In this document: positions 1 to 9,070 of the stretch, piece by piece
How positions within the stretch are numbered: position 1 is the first letter of the stretch
Layout of the letters: each line of letters opens with the position of its first letter
Source: Candidatus Aalborgicola bjergmarkensis
GTDB taxonomy: Bacteria > Pseudomonadota > Gammaproteobacteria > Burkholderiales > Burkholderiaceae_C
DNA length: 64,000 nucleotides
Direction: 5' to 3'
Assembly: GCA_016708725.1 (NCBI GenBank)
Contig: JADJFE010000011.1
Span: 12,329 to 76,328 of the forward strand
Made by a program: the position numbers and the translations under genes
The notes under the pieces: model-generated
The model's input: only the letters and a program-made list of their open reading frames with translations
Told to the model about the DNA's origin: nothing
Databases searched by the model: none

Positions 1-1245
1 TGCATCCACGCGCAAACCATCAATCCCGTGACGCTCAAGCCAATACAAACCGTTGCCAATCAGAAAATTACGCACCTCGGTGCGCCCCAGGTTGTAGATC
101 AGGGTGCTCCAGTCGTTGTGAAACCCTTCACGCGGATCGGCATACTCGTATAAGTGGGTGCCATCGAAATAGCCCAATCCATGTGAATCAGTGGGAAAGT
201 GCGCCGGTACCCAGTCCAACAACACACCAATGCCAACAGCATGGCAACGTTCCACCAAGCGTTTTAGTCCATCGGGATGGCCAAAACGTGCGGTAGGCGC
301 GTAGATTCCTACCGGCTGATAACCCCATGAACCATCAAAAGGATGCTCGTTGACAGGCAACAACTCCAGGTGGGTGAAGCCCATGTCCTGGGCGTAAGGG
401 ACCAGTAAATCCGCCATTTCATCCCAGGTCGGCCAGCGCTGTGCGCCTGTCTGCGGATCCACGATGCGCCGCCACGACCCCAAATGCACCTCGTAAATGC
501 TAACCGGCGCGTCCAGGGCATTCGCCTCACGGCGCTGCATGGAAGACGGCAGCAGTGGTGGCATGGGCGCCACAATGCTGGCCGTCGCCGGGCGCAACTC
601 TGCCTGGCGCGCGTAAGGGTCGGAGCGTGCCGGCAAAACGTGGCCATCGTGCGCGCGGACTTCAAATTTGTATTTGGTACCCAGCCCCACCCCAGGTAGA
701 AAAATTTCCCAGACACCACACTCCCGACGCAGGCGCATAGGGTGGCAGCGGCCATCCCAGTGGTTGAAGTCGCCTACCACACTGACACGCGAGGCATTGG
801 GCGCCCAGACGGCAAAGGAAGTGCCACTGACGCCATCCATCACACGCTGATTCGCCCCCAGCATTTCATAGGGCCGCAAGTGGGTGCCCTCTGCCAGCAG
901 CCACACATCCATGTCACCCAGCACGGCCCCGAAACGATAGGGGTCCTCGAGCACAGCTTGAAATCCCCCCGACCACTGTACCTTCAGTTGGTAACGTGGA
1001 TAGTGCGGATGGTGCGTATCCGACTCCGCAGGCAAAATGGCCTCGAAGAAGCCGTCCGGATGGCGCATCTTCATGCTGCCAAGCACCAGGCCGGTGCCTG
1101 CAGCAATGACATCCACCTTTTCTGCCGTGGGCAAAAATGCCCGGATGGAAACCTTGCCGACACCCGAGGCATGTGGCCCCAGAATGGAGAAAGGGTCTCC
1201 GTGACTGCCGTGACAAATCTGTTCGATAACGCGGGATTTCAACAT
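1..1245 (-). CDS. glgB: 1,4-alpha-glucan branching enzyme GlgB (N-terminal 415 residues)
   Basis: GlgB cuts alpha-1,4 glucan and rejoins the piece as an alpha-1,6 branch in the cytoplasm. The visible part starts at an ATG (1245-1243) with MLKSRVIEQICHGSHGDPF, like the GlgB N-terminal domain. It runs through the CBM48 region (SFAVWAPNASRVSVVGDFN) into the GH13 barrel (YEVHLGSW, WGYQPVGIYAP). The last visible residues are GLRVDA, so Asp414 should be the catalytic nucleophile of the DGxRVDAV motif; the acid/base Glu and the C-terminal domain lie outside the window. It is 17 bp downstream of glgP on the same strand, so the two are probably co-transcribed. The Shine-Dalgarno sequence is weak, consistent with read-through from glgP. 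Confidence 0.96.
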   Translation of the reverse strand, partial: MLKSRVIEQICHGSHGDPFSILGPHASGVGKVSIRAFLPTAEKVDVIAAGTGLVLGSMKMRHPDGFFEAILPAESDTHHPHYPRYQLKVQWSGGFQAVLEDPYRFGAVLGDMDVWLLAEGTHLRPYEMLGANQRVMDGVSGTSFAVWAPNASRVSVVGDFNHWDGRCHPMRLRRECGVWEIFLPGVGLGTKYKFEVRAHDGHVLPARSDPYARQAELRPATASIVAPMPPLLPSSMQRREANALDAPVSIYEVHLGSWRRIVDPQTGAQRWPTWDEMADLLVPYAQDMGFTHLELLPVNEHPFDGSWGYQPVGIYAPTARFGHPDGLKRLVERCHAVGIGVLLDWVPAHFPTDSHGLGYFDGTHLYEYADPREGFHNDWSTLIYNLGRTEVRNFLIGNGLYWLERHGIDGLRVDA

Positions 1246-1262
1246 GAAGTTACTTGATTTAC

Positions 1263-3695
1263 TCAAACCTTGGGAGGCGTGATATGCCAGATCTGGCTGG
1301 CATATTCACGGATTGTCCGGTCAGACGAAAACACGCCCATACCAGCCACATTGGCAATGGCACACTCGCACCAGCGCGTAGGCTGGCGATAGAGCTCATC
1401 CACCCTGTTCTGGGCTGCCACGTAGGATTCGTAGTCTGCCAGCAACAGGTAATGGTCCCCACCCCAGGCCAAAGACTCCATCAGCCCACGGTAGCGTCCC
1501 GGATCACCGGGCGAAAACTCGCCGGCAGAAATGGCATTGAGCACTGCTTTGAGTGCGGGCAGGCTCTCATAGTAACGCATCGGCTGGTAGCCGGACACCC
1601 GCAGGGCACGCACCTCGGGAGTTTTCAAGCCAAAGATGAAAATATTTTCATCGCCGACGTTCTGTCGGATTTCGATATTGGCACCGTCGTCCGTACCAAT
1701 GGTGAGTGCGCCATTGAGCGAAAGCTTCATATTCCCGGTGCCGGAGGCCTCGGTGCCAGCAGTAGAGATTTGCTCGGACAAGTCCGCGCCAGGCATGATG
1801 ATTTCGGCAACCGAAACACCGTAATTCGGGATGAACACGACCTTGAGTTTGTCGCCCACTTTCGGATCGTTGTTGATGACCTGCCCCACATCGTGAATCA
1901 GGTGGATGATCGACTTGGCCGAGTGGTAACTGGATGCTGCTTTACCGGCAAAAATCACCGTGCGCGGTACCCAGTCGGCCTTGGGGTTCGCCAAAATGGC
2001 CTGGTAACGCGTAACCACATGCAACACATTGAGCAACTGCCGCTTGTATTCATGAATCCGTTTGACCTGGACATCAAACAAGCTGTCCGGACTGACCTTG
2101 ACGCCGGTGGTACGCTCAATGTAGTTCGCCAGACGCACCTTGTTCTGATGCTTTGCGGCCATGAATTTCTTCTGGAAGGTAGCGTCCTTGCGATGGGCAT
2201 TAAGACCCTTGAGCAAATCCAGATCAAGCCGCCAGTGGGTCCCAAGCGTTTCATCCAGCAACCCCGACAAAGCTGGGTTGGCCTGCGCCAGCCAGCGCCG
2301 TGGCGTGACACCATTGGTCATATTGGTAAAGCGCTCGGGCCACATTTCGGCAAAGTCATGGAAAATGGTTTTCACCAACAAGTCAGAGTGCAGGGCCGAG
2401 ACGCCATTGATCTTGTGGCTTCCGACAACCGACAGGTGCGCCATGCGCACGCGGCGCTCACCACGTTCGTCAATCAGGGACAGACGCTCCAGAAAGCCGT
2501 TGTCGTAGGGACGAAAGTACGATGCAGCCTCCATGAACTCCTTGTTGATACGGTAAATGATGTCCATGTGACGCGGCAACACGTGCTGGATCAGGCTAAC
2601 GGGCCATGTCTCCAGCGCCTCGGGCATCAGGGTGTGGTTGGTATACGAAAACGTCTTGCCGCACAAGGTCCAGGCCTTATCCCACTCCATCTGGTATTCG
2701 TCGCACAGCAGACGCATCAACTCCGCAACCGCAATCGCCGGATGCGTATCGTTCAGATGGATAGCCACTTTGTCGGCAAGATTGTCGAGTGTGGGGTTTT
2801 CCAGCAAATGTCGCTTGATCAAATCTTGCACCGAAGCAGCAACAAAGAAATATTCCTGTTTCAGACGCAACTCACGCCCGGCTGGCGTGCTGTCATTGGG
2901 ATAAAGAACCCAGGAAATATTTTCAAACTCATTTTTGGTGTTGGCCGCACGTGCATAGTCACCCGTGTTGAAAGCGCCCAGGTCAATATGGGCGGGTGCT
3001 GCGGCCTTCCACAAGCGTAAAGTGCTGACATGCTCGGTGCCGTGACCTGGAACCACCATGTCGTAGGCTTTTGCCGCAACTTCGCCAGCATGGCGCCATA
3101 CGGGATTGCCATTGACTTGCTCGACCCACCCACCAAAACGTACCGGATAAGAAATATTGGGGCGAGGGAACTCCCAGGGAGTGCCATCCTGCAGCCATGG
3201 ATCGGGATACTCCACCTGTGCACCCTTGTGAATGGCTTGCGAGAACATGCCGTACTCGTAACGGATGCCATAGCCAAAAGATGGCAACCCGATGGTAGCC
3301 ATGGAATCCAGGAAACACGCAGCCAGACGCCCCAGACCACCATTGCCCAAAGCAGCATCCGGTTCCCGGTCGGCAACCTCCTCCAGCGTCTGGGCATGCT
3401 GCACAAGGCCGACGGCCGCACCACTGGTCAAATTCAACGCTGCCAGGGCATTGGAGAGACTGCGGCCCATCAGGAATTCCATCGATAAATAGACCACACG
3501 GCGTGCTTTTTCGGAGCGCTCGGTGGCCTGCGTCTCGACCCAGCGCTGGGAAAGTTGTTGGCGCGCTACCTGAGCCACTGCCTGCATCAGGTCTGTGCGG
3601 GTTGCATCGTCCGAGGCAACCCCCACTGTGTTGAGCAAATGCTCTTCAATCAGAGCAGCGAGGGCATGTTTTGCGATTGGATGGTTTGATGTCAC
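1263..3695 (-). CDS. glgP: Glycogen/maltodextrin phosphorylase
   Basis: This 810-residue protein is the usual length of GT35 phosphorylases, which release glucose-1-phosphate from alpha-1,4 glucan using pyridoxal phosphate. The PLP-binding motif EASGTGNMKLSLNG is present, with the Schiff-base lysine at residue 657. Other family blocks seen are GNGGLGRLAACFLDSMAT, LNDTHPAIAVAELMR and VFIPNYGVSVAEIIMPGADL. The start is a GTG (3695-3693) with a strong AAGGAGA ribosome site six bases upstream. It is divergent from glgC across 219 bp and is followed by glgB. Glycogen and maltodextrin substrates cannot be told apart from sequence alone. Confidence 0.96.
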   Translation of the reverse strand: MTSNHPIAKHALAALIEEHLLNTVGVASDDATRTDLMQAVAQVARQQLSQRWVETQATERSEKARRVVYLSMEFLMGRSLSNALAALNLTSGAAVGLVQHAQTLEEVADREPDAALGNGGLGRLAACFLDSMATIGLPSFGYGIRYEYGMFSQAIHKGAQVEYPDPWLQDGTPWEFPRPNISYPVRFGGWVEQVNGNPVWRHAGEVAAKAYDMVVPGHGTEHVSTLRLWKAAAPAHIDLGAFNTGDYARAANTKNEFENISWVLYPNDSTPAGRELRLKQEYFFVAASVQDLIKRHLLENPTLDNLADKVAIHLNDTHPAIAVAELMRLLCDEYQMEWDKAWTLCGKTFSYTNHTLMPEALETWPVSLIQHVLPRHMDIIYRINKEFMEAASYFRPYDNGFLERLSLIDERGERRVRMAHLSVVGSHKINGVSALHSDLLVKTIFHDFAEMWPERFTNMTNGVTPRRWLAQANPALSGLLDETLGTHWRLDLDLLKGLNAHRKDATFQKKFMAAKHQNKVRLANYIERTTGVKVSPDSLFDVQVKRIHEYKRQLLNVLHVVTRYQAILANPKADWVPRTVIFAGKAASSYHSAKSIIHLIHDVGQVINNDPKVGDKLKVVFIPNYGVSVAEIIMPGADLSEQISTAGTEASGTGNMKLSLNGALTIGTDDGANIEIRQNVGDENIFIFGLKTPEVRALRVSGYQPMRYYESLPALKAVLNAISAGEFSPGDPGRYRGLMESLAWGGDHYLLLADYESYVAAQNRVDELYRQPTRWCECAIANVAGMGVFSSDRTIREYASQIWHITPPKV

Positions 3696-3914
3696 GTAAG
3701 TCTCCTTCGGTAGTGTTCATTGATTATCAGGTCAAGGGGAGCGCCAGCGCTCCACCAATTCGGGGGAAATTCTCGCACGTGTTGTGCCCACTGGAAATTA
3801 CTTGCTGAAATATTTGGTGATTTGCTCCTGAGTGTTCGTCTAAATCATTAAGATGTAGCCGCAGTTGAGAAGTGGTCTTTTATCTCACTGCAATTTAATC
3901 GAAAAGGATACAAC

Positions 3915-5189
3915 ATGAAACCGCAAGAATTAGCGCAAAGTCTTGAGCTTCCCAAACGCACCATCGCATTGGTGCTTGCCGGCGGACGCGGTAGCCGCCT
4001 GATGGGTCTGACTGACCGCCGGGCCAAACCGGCGGTTTTATTTGGAGGAAAGTTTCGCATTGTCGACTTTGCACTCTCCAATTGTCTGAATTCCGGAATT
4101 CGCCGCATCGGCGTCATCACCCAATACAAGTCGCACAGCTTGTTGCGGCATCTGCAGCATGGCTGGGCTTTCATGAAGCCGGAGATGAACGAGTTTGTCG
4201 ATCTGCTTCCGGCTCAGCAACGCAATGACGATGAAAGCTGGTACGTGGGTACCGCCAACGCCGTACTGCAAAACCACGACATTCTTGAAAGTTACGGACC
4301 AGAATATATCCTGGTTCTGGCGGGCGACCACATTTACAAGATGAATTACGCCCTGATGTTGGCCGATCACGTGGACAAGGGGCGGGAATGCACGGTTGCC
4401 TGCATTAAAGTGCCGCGTACCGATGCCACCGCCTTTGGCGTCATGGCCGTCGATGAAAATAGCATGATTACCGACTTTGTTGAAAAACCGGCTGACCCAC
4501 CCACCATACCGGGCGATCCAGACCATTCGCTGGCAAGCATGGGCATCTACATTTTTAATGCGGAGTATCTTTACCGTGAGCTTGCCAGGGATGCGCTGGA
4601 TGACCAATCCAGCCACGATTTCGGCAAGGACATCATCCCCAACGCCGTGCGCAACCACCAGGCTGCAGCCCATCCCTTCGAATTGAGTTGTGTTTCTGAG
4701 GATGGAGAAGCAGAAGACCCTCCATATTGGCGCGATGTGGGAACCATTGATGCCTACTGGGAAGCCAATATCGACCTGACCGCAACCCGTCCCTTGCTCA
4801 ATCTGTATGACCGGAATTGGCCCATCTGGACCTACCAGATGCAAGTTCCCCCAGCCAAGTTCGTACACAACATGGGAGATCGCGTGGGCGTTGCCATTGA
4901 ATCCCTTGTTTCTGGCGGCAACATCATTTCCGGCCACGTCAACCGCTCGGTTTTATTTTCAAATGTTCGAATCAATTCATACGCCAGAGTGGATCTATCC
5001 GTGCTGCTGCAGCGCGTCATCGTCGGACGCGGAGCCCGGCTAACACGTGTAGTGGTCGATTCCGGTTGTACCATTCCAGAGGGCATGGTGATTGGGGAAG
5101 ACCCTGCAGCGGATGCTGCGCGCTTTTTCCGCACACCCAACGGCATAACATTGGTCACACCCGACATGTTACGTAGGATCACAGGATGA
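3915..5189 (+). CDS. glgC: Glucose-1-phosphate adenylyltransferase
   Basis: GlgC makes ADP-glucose from ATP and glucose-1-phosphate, the committed step of bacterial glycogen synthesis. The 424-residue protein has the nucleotidyltransferase signature LAGGRGSRL near residues 21-29, followed by KPAVLFGGKFRIVDFALSNC. Further on are LVLAGDHIYKMNY and a C-terminal left-handed beta-helix region. The ATG at 3915 has AAAAGGA upstream. The stop overlaps the glgA start by four bases (ATGA), implying translational coupling. Enzymes of this family are often regulated by glycolytic intermediates; whether that holds here cannot be read from sequence. Confidence 0.97.
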   Translation: MKPQELAQSLELPKRTIALVLAGGRGSRLMGLTDRRAKPAVLFGGKFRIVDFALSNCLNSGIRRIGVITQYKSHSLLRHLQHGWAFMKPEMNEFVDLLPAQQRNDDESWYVGTANAVLQNHDILESYGPEYILVLAGDHIYKMNYALMLADHVDKGRECTVACIKVPRTDATAFGVMAVDENSMITDFVEKPADPPTIPGDPDHSLASMGIYIFNAEYLYRELARDALDDQSSHDFGKDIIPNAVRNHQAAAHPFELSCVSEDGEAEDPPYWRDVGTIDAYWEANIDLTATRPLLNLYDRNWPIWTYQMQVPPAKFVHNMGDRVGVAIESLVSGGNIISGHVNRSVLFSNVRINSYARVDLSVLLQRVIVGRGARLTRVVVDSGCTIPEGMVIGEDPAADAARFFRTPNGITLVTPDMLRRITG

Positions 5190-6661
5190 AGGTATTGCAT
5201 GTTGCAGCGGAAATATTTCCGCTGGTCAAAACCGGAGGATTGGCCGATGTGGTAGGCGCCCTTCCCCAGGCGCTCATTGAGCAAGGTGCCGATGTACGCC
5301 TGCTTTTGCCTGGATTGCCGGCAATCATCAAAGGTGTCGAGGGGCTGCTGCCCGTTTGTGACATTGGCCCCGTTTTTGGTGCGGGTCAGGTGACTCTGCG
5401 CGTGGGGAACATGGTCAACAGCGGAATCGTTGCCTACGTCATTGATGCACCTTACCTCTACCGTAGATCAGGCAGCCCTTACCAGGCTCCGGATGGCAGC
5501 GAATGGTCAGACAACGTACAGCGCTTTGCACTATTGGGCTGGGTTGCAGCCCACATGGCTGCAGGCGAATTCGATCCTGATTGGAGCCCTGATGTGCTAC
5601 ATGCCCATGATTGGCACGCCGCCATGGCCTGCGCCTACGTCAGTTGCCGCCCCGCCACCAGTGCAGCCACCATCTTCACGGTGCACAACCTGGCATACCA
5701 GGGCGTTTTCTCCGACGAAGACTTTCATTTGCTACACCTGCCTTCGAGACTGATGGTACCCGGTGGCCTGGAATACCACGGCCAATTCTCCTTCATGAAG
5801 GCCGGCCTGAAGTTTGCACATCGTGTCACGACGGTAAGTCCGAGTTATGCGCGTGAAATCGCCACCAGCGAATTCGGCTGCGGACTGGATGGCGTCATAC
5901 GTTCACGCGGAGCCAGTGTTTCGGGAATTCTGAATGGTGTTGACGGCGTGGTGTGGGACCCGGCTACGGACCAGTTTCTGGCGCAGACCTACTCGATTGA
6001 CTCGCTGGAAGGCAAAGCCGCCTGCAAGGCAGCACTGCAGCAGGAAATGGATTTGCGCGTCGACCCCAACGCACCCCTAGTGGCCATGGTGAGCCGTCTG
6101 ACCTCGCAAAAAGGACTCGACATTTTGCTAGGAGCCCTGACTGCGGTTGCAGAAGACCAGCGTGCCCAGGATGCCCAGTTGGTGGTACAAGGAACCGGCG
6201 ATCCATCCCTGGAAGCCGCGTTCAGGGCTGTGGCCAGAGGCTACCACGGGCGCGTGGCAGTGCATTTGAGCTACAGTGAAGCACTGGCTCATCGTGTGAT
6301 CGCCGGAGCCGATGCGCTGGTTGTGCCCTCACGTTTCGAACCTTGTGGACTGACACAGTTATATGCCTTGCGTTACGGCACTGTACCCATCGTCCGCCGA
6401 GTTGGTGGCTTGGCTGACACGGTTGTTGACTTGAATAACGAAACCCGTGAGGCAGACACAGCAACGGGCTTCGTGTTCGGCCCACCCACCTCGTCCGCGC
6501 TGACGCAAGCCTTCATGCACGCAGTAAGCACCTACCGTGATCGCGACGCATGGTATCGCCTGATGGTGCGCGGTATGGCGCAGAATTTCTCGTGGGCAGC
6601 CGCAGCCAAGCAATACATGACTTTGTACGAAGATGTCCTGAGAGAATACGGAACGCACTAA
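5186..6661 (+). CDS. glgA: Glycogen synthase (ADP-glucose type)
   Basis: This 491-residue GT5 enzyme transfers glucose from ADP-glucose to the glucan chain. The KTGGL motif that binds ADP-glucose is at residues 15-19 in HVAAEIFPLVKTGGLADVV. The C-terminal GT-B lobe carries the PSRFEPCGLTQLYALRYGT block. The first codon overlaps the end of glgC, so glgC-glgA form one unit. Together with the divergent glgP-glgB pair this is a near-complete glycogen synthesis and mobilisation locus; no debranching enzyme is visible. A double-hairpin repeat follows the stop codon. Confidence 0.97.
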   Translation: MKVLHVAAEIFPLVKTGGLADVVGALPQALIEQGADVRLLLPGLPAIIKGVEGLLPVCDIGPVFGAGQVTLRVGNMVNSGIVAYVIDAPYLYRRSGSPYQAPDGSEWSDNVQRFALLGWVAAHMAAGEFDPDWSPDVLHAHDWHAAMACAYVSCRPATSAATIFTVHNLAYQGVFSDEDFHLLHLPSRLMVPGGLEYHGQFSFMKAGLKFAHRVTTVSPSYAREIATSEFGCGLDGVIRSRGASVSGILNGVDGVVWDPATDQFLAQTYSIDSLEGKAACKAALQQEMDLRVDPNAPLVAMVSRLTSQKGLDILLGALTAVAEDQRAQDAQLVVQGTGDPSLEAAFRAVARGYHGRVAVHLSYSEALAHRVIAGADALVVPSRFEPCGLTQLYALRYGTVPIVRRVGGLADTVVDLNNETREADTATGFVFGPPTSSALTQAFMHAVSTYRDRDAWYRLMVRGMAQNFSWAAAAKQYMTLYEDVLREYGTH

Positions 6662-6662
6662 A

Positions 6663-6707
6663 GTAGGTCGGGTTTCAACCCGACCGTCGGGATAAATCCC
6701 GACCTAC
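6663..6707. repeat. REP-like double hairpin between convergent genes
   Basis: GTAGGTCGGG (6663-6672) pairs with CCCGACCTAC (6698-6707). Inside are two further hairpins: GGTCGGGTT/AACCCGACC (6666-6685) and GTCGGGAT/ATCCCGAC (6686-6703). The nested design resembles intergenic repetitive palindromes. It sits two bases after the glgA stop and 10 bases before the end of the converging CoA-transferase gene, so it could end transcription in both directions. No T-run follows, so it is not a classical intrinsic terminator. Confidence 0.7.
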
Positions 6708-6717
6708 GGGGTGTAAA

Positions 6718-7623
6718 TCAGCTCAAGGTATACAGGGGAATGTCTTTTTCCAATGCCAGCTGATCAAGTTGCTGACGGGTTTGGGTCAGCAAAAAAGCTG
6801 CTATCACGTGACGGGTTTCGGGTGCAAACATGGCCATGAATTGAAACCTGGTCATGCCCACGGCCTCGGCCAGAGCAGCCGCAAAGTGCGGCTCCAGGGC
6901 CGCGAGCGCCACTCTGCCATCCTTGCAAGGGTAAACGCGGTAACCCGCATGCCCGCCGCCCACCGCTGCGCCAGGAGTGGTCAGACTCCAGGCACGAGGC
7001 AATGCCAAATATGTTGCCGCTTCTGACAGGGCTATCGCATGGCGCATACCTTTTCCAGTCTGCAACTGGTGCAAACGGGCGGCAAGAACCAATTCAGATG
7101 CCATTAACGCACCGCCCATATCGGCAAACAGCGTCGTCGGCAATTCCAGTCCGCACACCAATCCAGCCTCTGCCTGGTACGTCAGATCATGCCCAGGCTC
7201 TTCGGAGCGCACACCCGGCGCACCGACGATAGCAACCAGTGACAGTGCGGGGTAGAGTCGATGCAAGGCTTTCCACTCCAACCCAAGTTTGCGCAACGCC
7301 GAGGGGCGAAAGGACGTCAGCAACACATCGGCCCGGGCCAGTTCCTTGTGCAAAACCTTTTGCCCCTGTCCGGTTTTCAGGTCGGCACGCAGCACACGCA
7401 CGCCCTGGTGCAGCACATCGTAAGCAGCCCGGTTATACAGTCCCAAAGGATCACCCAGCGTGCCCGGTGGCGACCCTGCAGGCGCCGGTGGTTCCAATTT
7501 GATACAAGTCGCCCCCATTTTCTGGCAGCGCATCAACGCCACCGGCCCAGGCACATTCAGTGCCAGACTCAGAATGCGAACGCCTTTGAGGATTCGGGAA
7601 GCTTGATTGGTAGAAGTTGCCAT
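6718..7623 (-). CDS. CaiB/BaiF-family (class III) CoA-transferase, short form
   Basis: The 301-residue product matches family III CoA-transferases, which move CoA between carboxylic acids or racemise acyl-CoA. Seen are the N-terminal LKGVRILSLALNVPGPVALM block, LKTGQGQKVLHKEL, and GHDLTYQAEAGL, where the Asp is the expected catalytic residue. It is shorter than the usual 380-400 residues, as in alpha-methylacyl-CoA racemase-like branches. I chose the ATG at 7623 (MATSTNQ); the reading frame stays open upstream but would overlap the divergent exonuclease gene and has no family similarity there. The substrate is unknown. Confidence 0.82.
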   Translation of the reverse strand: MATSTNQASRILKGVRILSLALNVPGPVALMRCQKMGATCIKLEPPAPAGSPPGTLGDPLGLYNRAAYDVLHQGVRVLRADLKTGQGQKVLHKELARADVLLTSFRPSALRKLGLEWKALHRLYPALSLVAIVGAPGVRSEEPGHDLTYQAEAGLVCGLELPTTLFADMGGALMASELVLAARLHQLQTGKGMRHAIALSEAATYLALPRAWSLTTPGAAVGGGHAGYRVYPCKDGRVALAALEPHFAAALAEAVGMTRFQFMAMFAPETRHVIAAFLLTQTRQQLDQLALEKDIPLYTLS

Positions 7624-7681
7624 TGCCAGGTTCCAACGATAATGCGCCCCATGATAGCTTGCGTGCCCCACGGAGGACCCA

Positions 7682-8728
7682 TTGAACAACGAGCAACAGC
7701 AGATCGAATTTGCATTTGTGGCCGAATTACCTACCGCGCCCACGGTAAAAAAAACACGGCGCAAACGGACTGTTGCACCTATGGCACCCATAGCCTTGGC
7801 TGCTGAAACCGACAACAACGCCGAGGCCATGGCCCGTGTGCTGGAAGCACACCCGGATTACCGCGTCCTGCGTCGCCTGCAACCGCGCCTGCATTGGCCG
7901 GAACCTGTGCCGGGACAAACCATCCGCCACGTTTTGCTGCTGGACACCGAAACAACCGGACTAAACCAAAGCAAGGACAAAATCATTGAACTGGCCATGT
8001 TGCGTATGGATGTCGACATCGCCAGCGGCCTTCCCGTCGGCTTGGCGCAAGTTTACGATGGACTCGAAGACCCCGGCATTCCCATCTCCAAGGAGATTGA
8101 GACGCTCACCGGCATCAGCACGGCAATGGTACGCAACCAGCGACTGGATGAGGGCCGCATCGCCGAACTACTGGCCGACGTGGACCTGGTGATTGCACAC
8201 AACGCCGACTTTGATCGGCCTTTTGCCGAAGCACGTATTCCCCAATTCTGTGATCTGGCGTGGGCCTGTTCCCTGGCTGATATCGACTGGAAGGAGCAAG
8301 GACGCAGCTCTGCCAAACTTGAAAGCCTGGCTCTGGAATTGGGTTATTTTTACGATGCACACCGCGCAGAAATGGACTGCCACGCCTTACTGGCCATTCT
8401 GGCGCGCCCCCTGCCACGTTCGGACAGCACCGGATTGGCGCACCTGATGGCCAAGGCCGAACAACCCAGCTACCGCCTGTACGCCAGCAACGCCCCCTTT
8501 GACGCCAAGGACAAGCTCAAAGCGCGCGGTTACCGCTGGAGTGCTGAACAAAAAGTCTGGAGCACCCGGATCGACGGCATGCCTGCACTGCAAGCCGAGT
8601 GCGACTGGCTCAAGGAAAACGCCTATAGCCCCTATAACCAATACGCTGCGGCAGTGCAGTTCGAAGAACTCGATGCCAAACTGCGCTACGCCAACCGGCC
8701 CGCAAAAATGATCCAGCGGCAACTGTAA
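7682..8728 (+). CDS. DnaQ-like 3'-5' exonuclease (DEDDh)
   Basis: The 348-residue protein has all DEDDh motifs: LLDTETTGL (Asp88, Glu90), IAHNADFDRPF, and HRAEMDCHAL with the histidine and final aspartate. Such domains remove nucleotides from DNA or RNA 3' ends. An N-terminal basic stretch (VKKTRRKRT) and a C-terminal segment of about 90 residues (RGYRWSAEQKVWSTRIDG) lie outside the exonuclease fold. The start is a TTG at 7682, chosen because GGAGGA sits at ideal distance. It is divergent from the CoA-transferase gene. It is not the replicative epsilon subunit by context; the role is inferred as repair or RNA trimming. Confidence 0.85.
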   Translation: MNNEQQQIEFAFVAELPTAPTVKKTRRKRTVAPMAPIALAAETDNNAEAMARVLEAHPDYRVLRRLQPRLHWPEPVPGQTIRHVLLLDTETTGLNQSKDKIIELAMLRMDVDIASGLPVGLAQVYDGLEDPGIPISKEIETLTGISTAMVRNQRLDEGRIAELLADVDLVIAHNADFDRPFAEARIPQFCDLAWACSLADIDWKEQGRSSAKLESLALELGYFYDAHRAEMDCHALLAILARPLPRSDSTGLAHLMAKAEQPSYRLYASNAPFDAKDKLKARGYRWSAEQKVWSTRIDGMPALQAECDWLKENAYSPYNQYAAAVQFEELDAKLRYANRPAKMIQRQL

Positions 8729-8734
8729 AGTCTC

Positions 8735-8776
8735 AGTTCAGTCTATAGCCCGCATGGAATGTGCGGGAATAGCTCA
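8735..8776 (-). repeat. Dispersed ATAGCT/CCGCAC element, copy 1
   Basis: Read on the minus strand this is AGCTATTCCCGCACATTC followed by CATGCGGGCTATAG. CCCGCA (8749-8754) pairs with TGCGGG (8762-8767). It fills the space between the convergent exonuclease and fixH genes and may also end transcription. It is one of at least eleven similar copies in the window. Confidence 0.6.
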
Positions 8777-8794
8777 CAAAACAGGAGCGCAAAC

Positions 8795-9061
8795 CTACTT
8801 CCCGGACTTCACTCCGGTCGTTGCGTGGTTGCGTGCCTGGACAGCAGGTACCAGACTGTCCGGGTTATCCGCCAATGAGCGATTGATTTCAATGCCCTTG
8901 CGATAATAGTCTTCATCGACTACCGGGTCTTTGCCCACCATGGCCAAGTACAGGGTAACCAATGATGCAACCACCACGACCGCAGGGCCGGCCAACACCA
9001 GCCACACGTAACCAAATTTCCACCAGGGGACTTGGGAATCAGCAGCGTTTGCATCGGGCAT
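8795..9061 (-). CDS. fixH: FixH/CcoH-like cbb3 oxidase assembly protein
   Basis: The 88-residue product has one N-terminal membrane helix (about 14-42: FGYVWLVLAGPAVVVVAS) followed by VVDEDYYRKGIEINRSLAD, typical of the short FixH/CcoH family. These proteins help assemble or stabilise cbb3 cytochrome oxidase. It starts 9 bp after ccoP with an AAGGAG site and is the last gene of the cco operon. It is shorter than rhizobial FixH, which carries a larger periplasmic domain. Confidence 0.8.
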   Translation of the reverse strand: MPDANAADSQVPWWKFGYVWLVLAGPAVVVVASLVTLYLAMVGKDPVVDEDYYRKGIEINRSLADNPDSLVPAVQARNHATTGVKSGK

Positions 9062-9070
9062 ACAGTCTCC

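Noticed and set aside
1254..3020. 588-codon plus-strand ORF
   Set aside because: It lies antisense to the convincing glgP gene and has no recognisable domain; a shadow of GC-rich coding.
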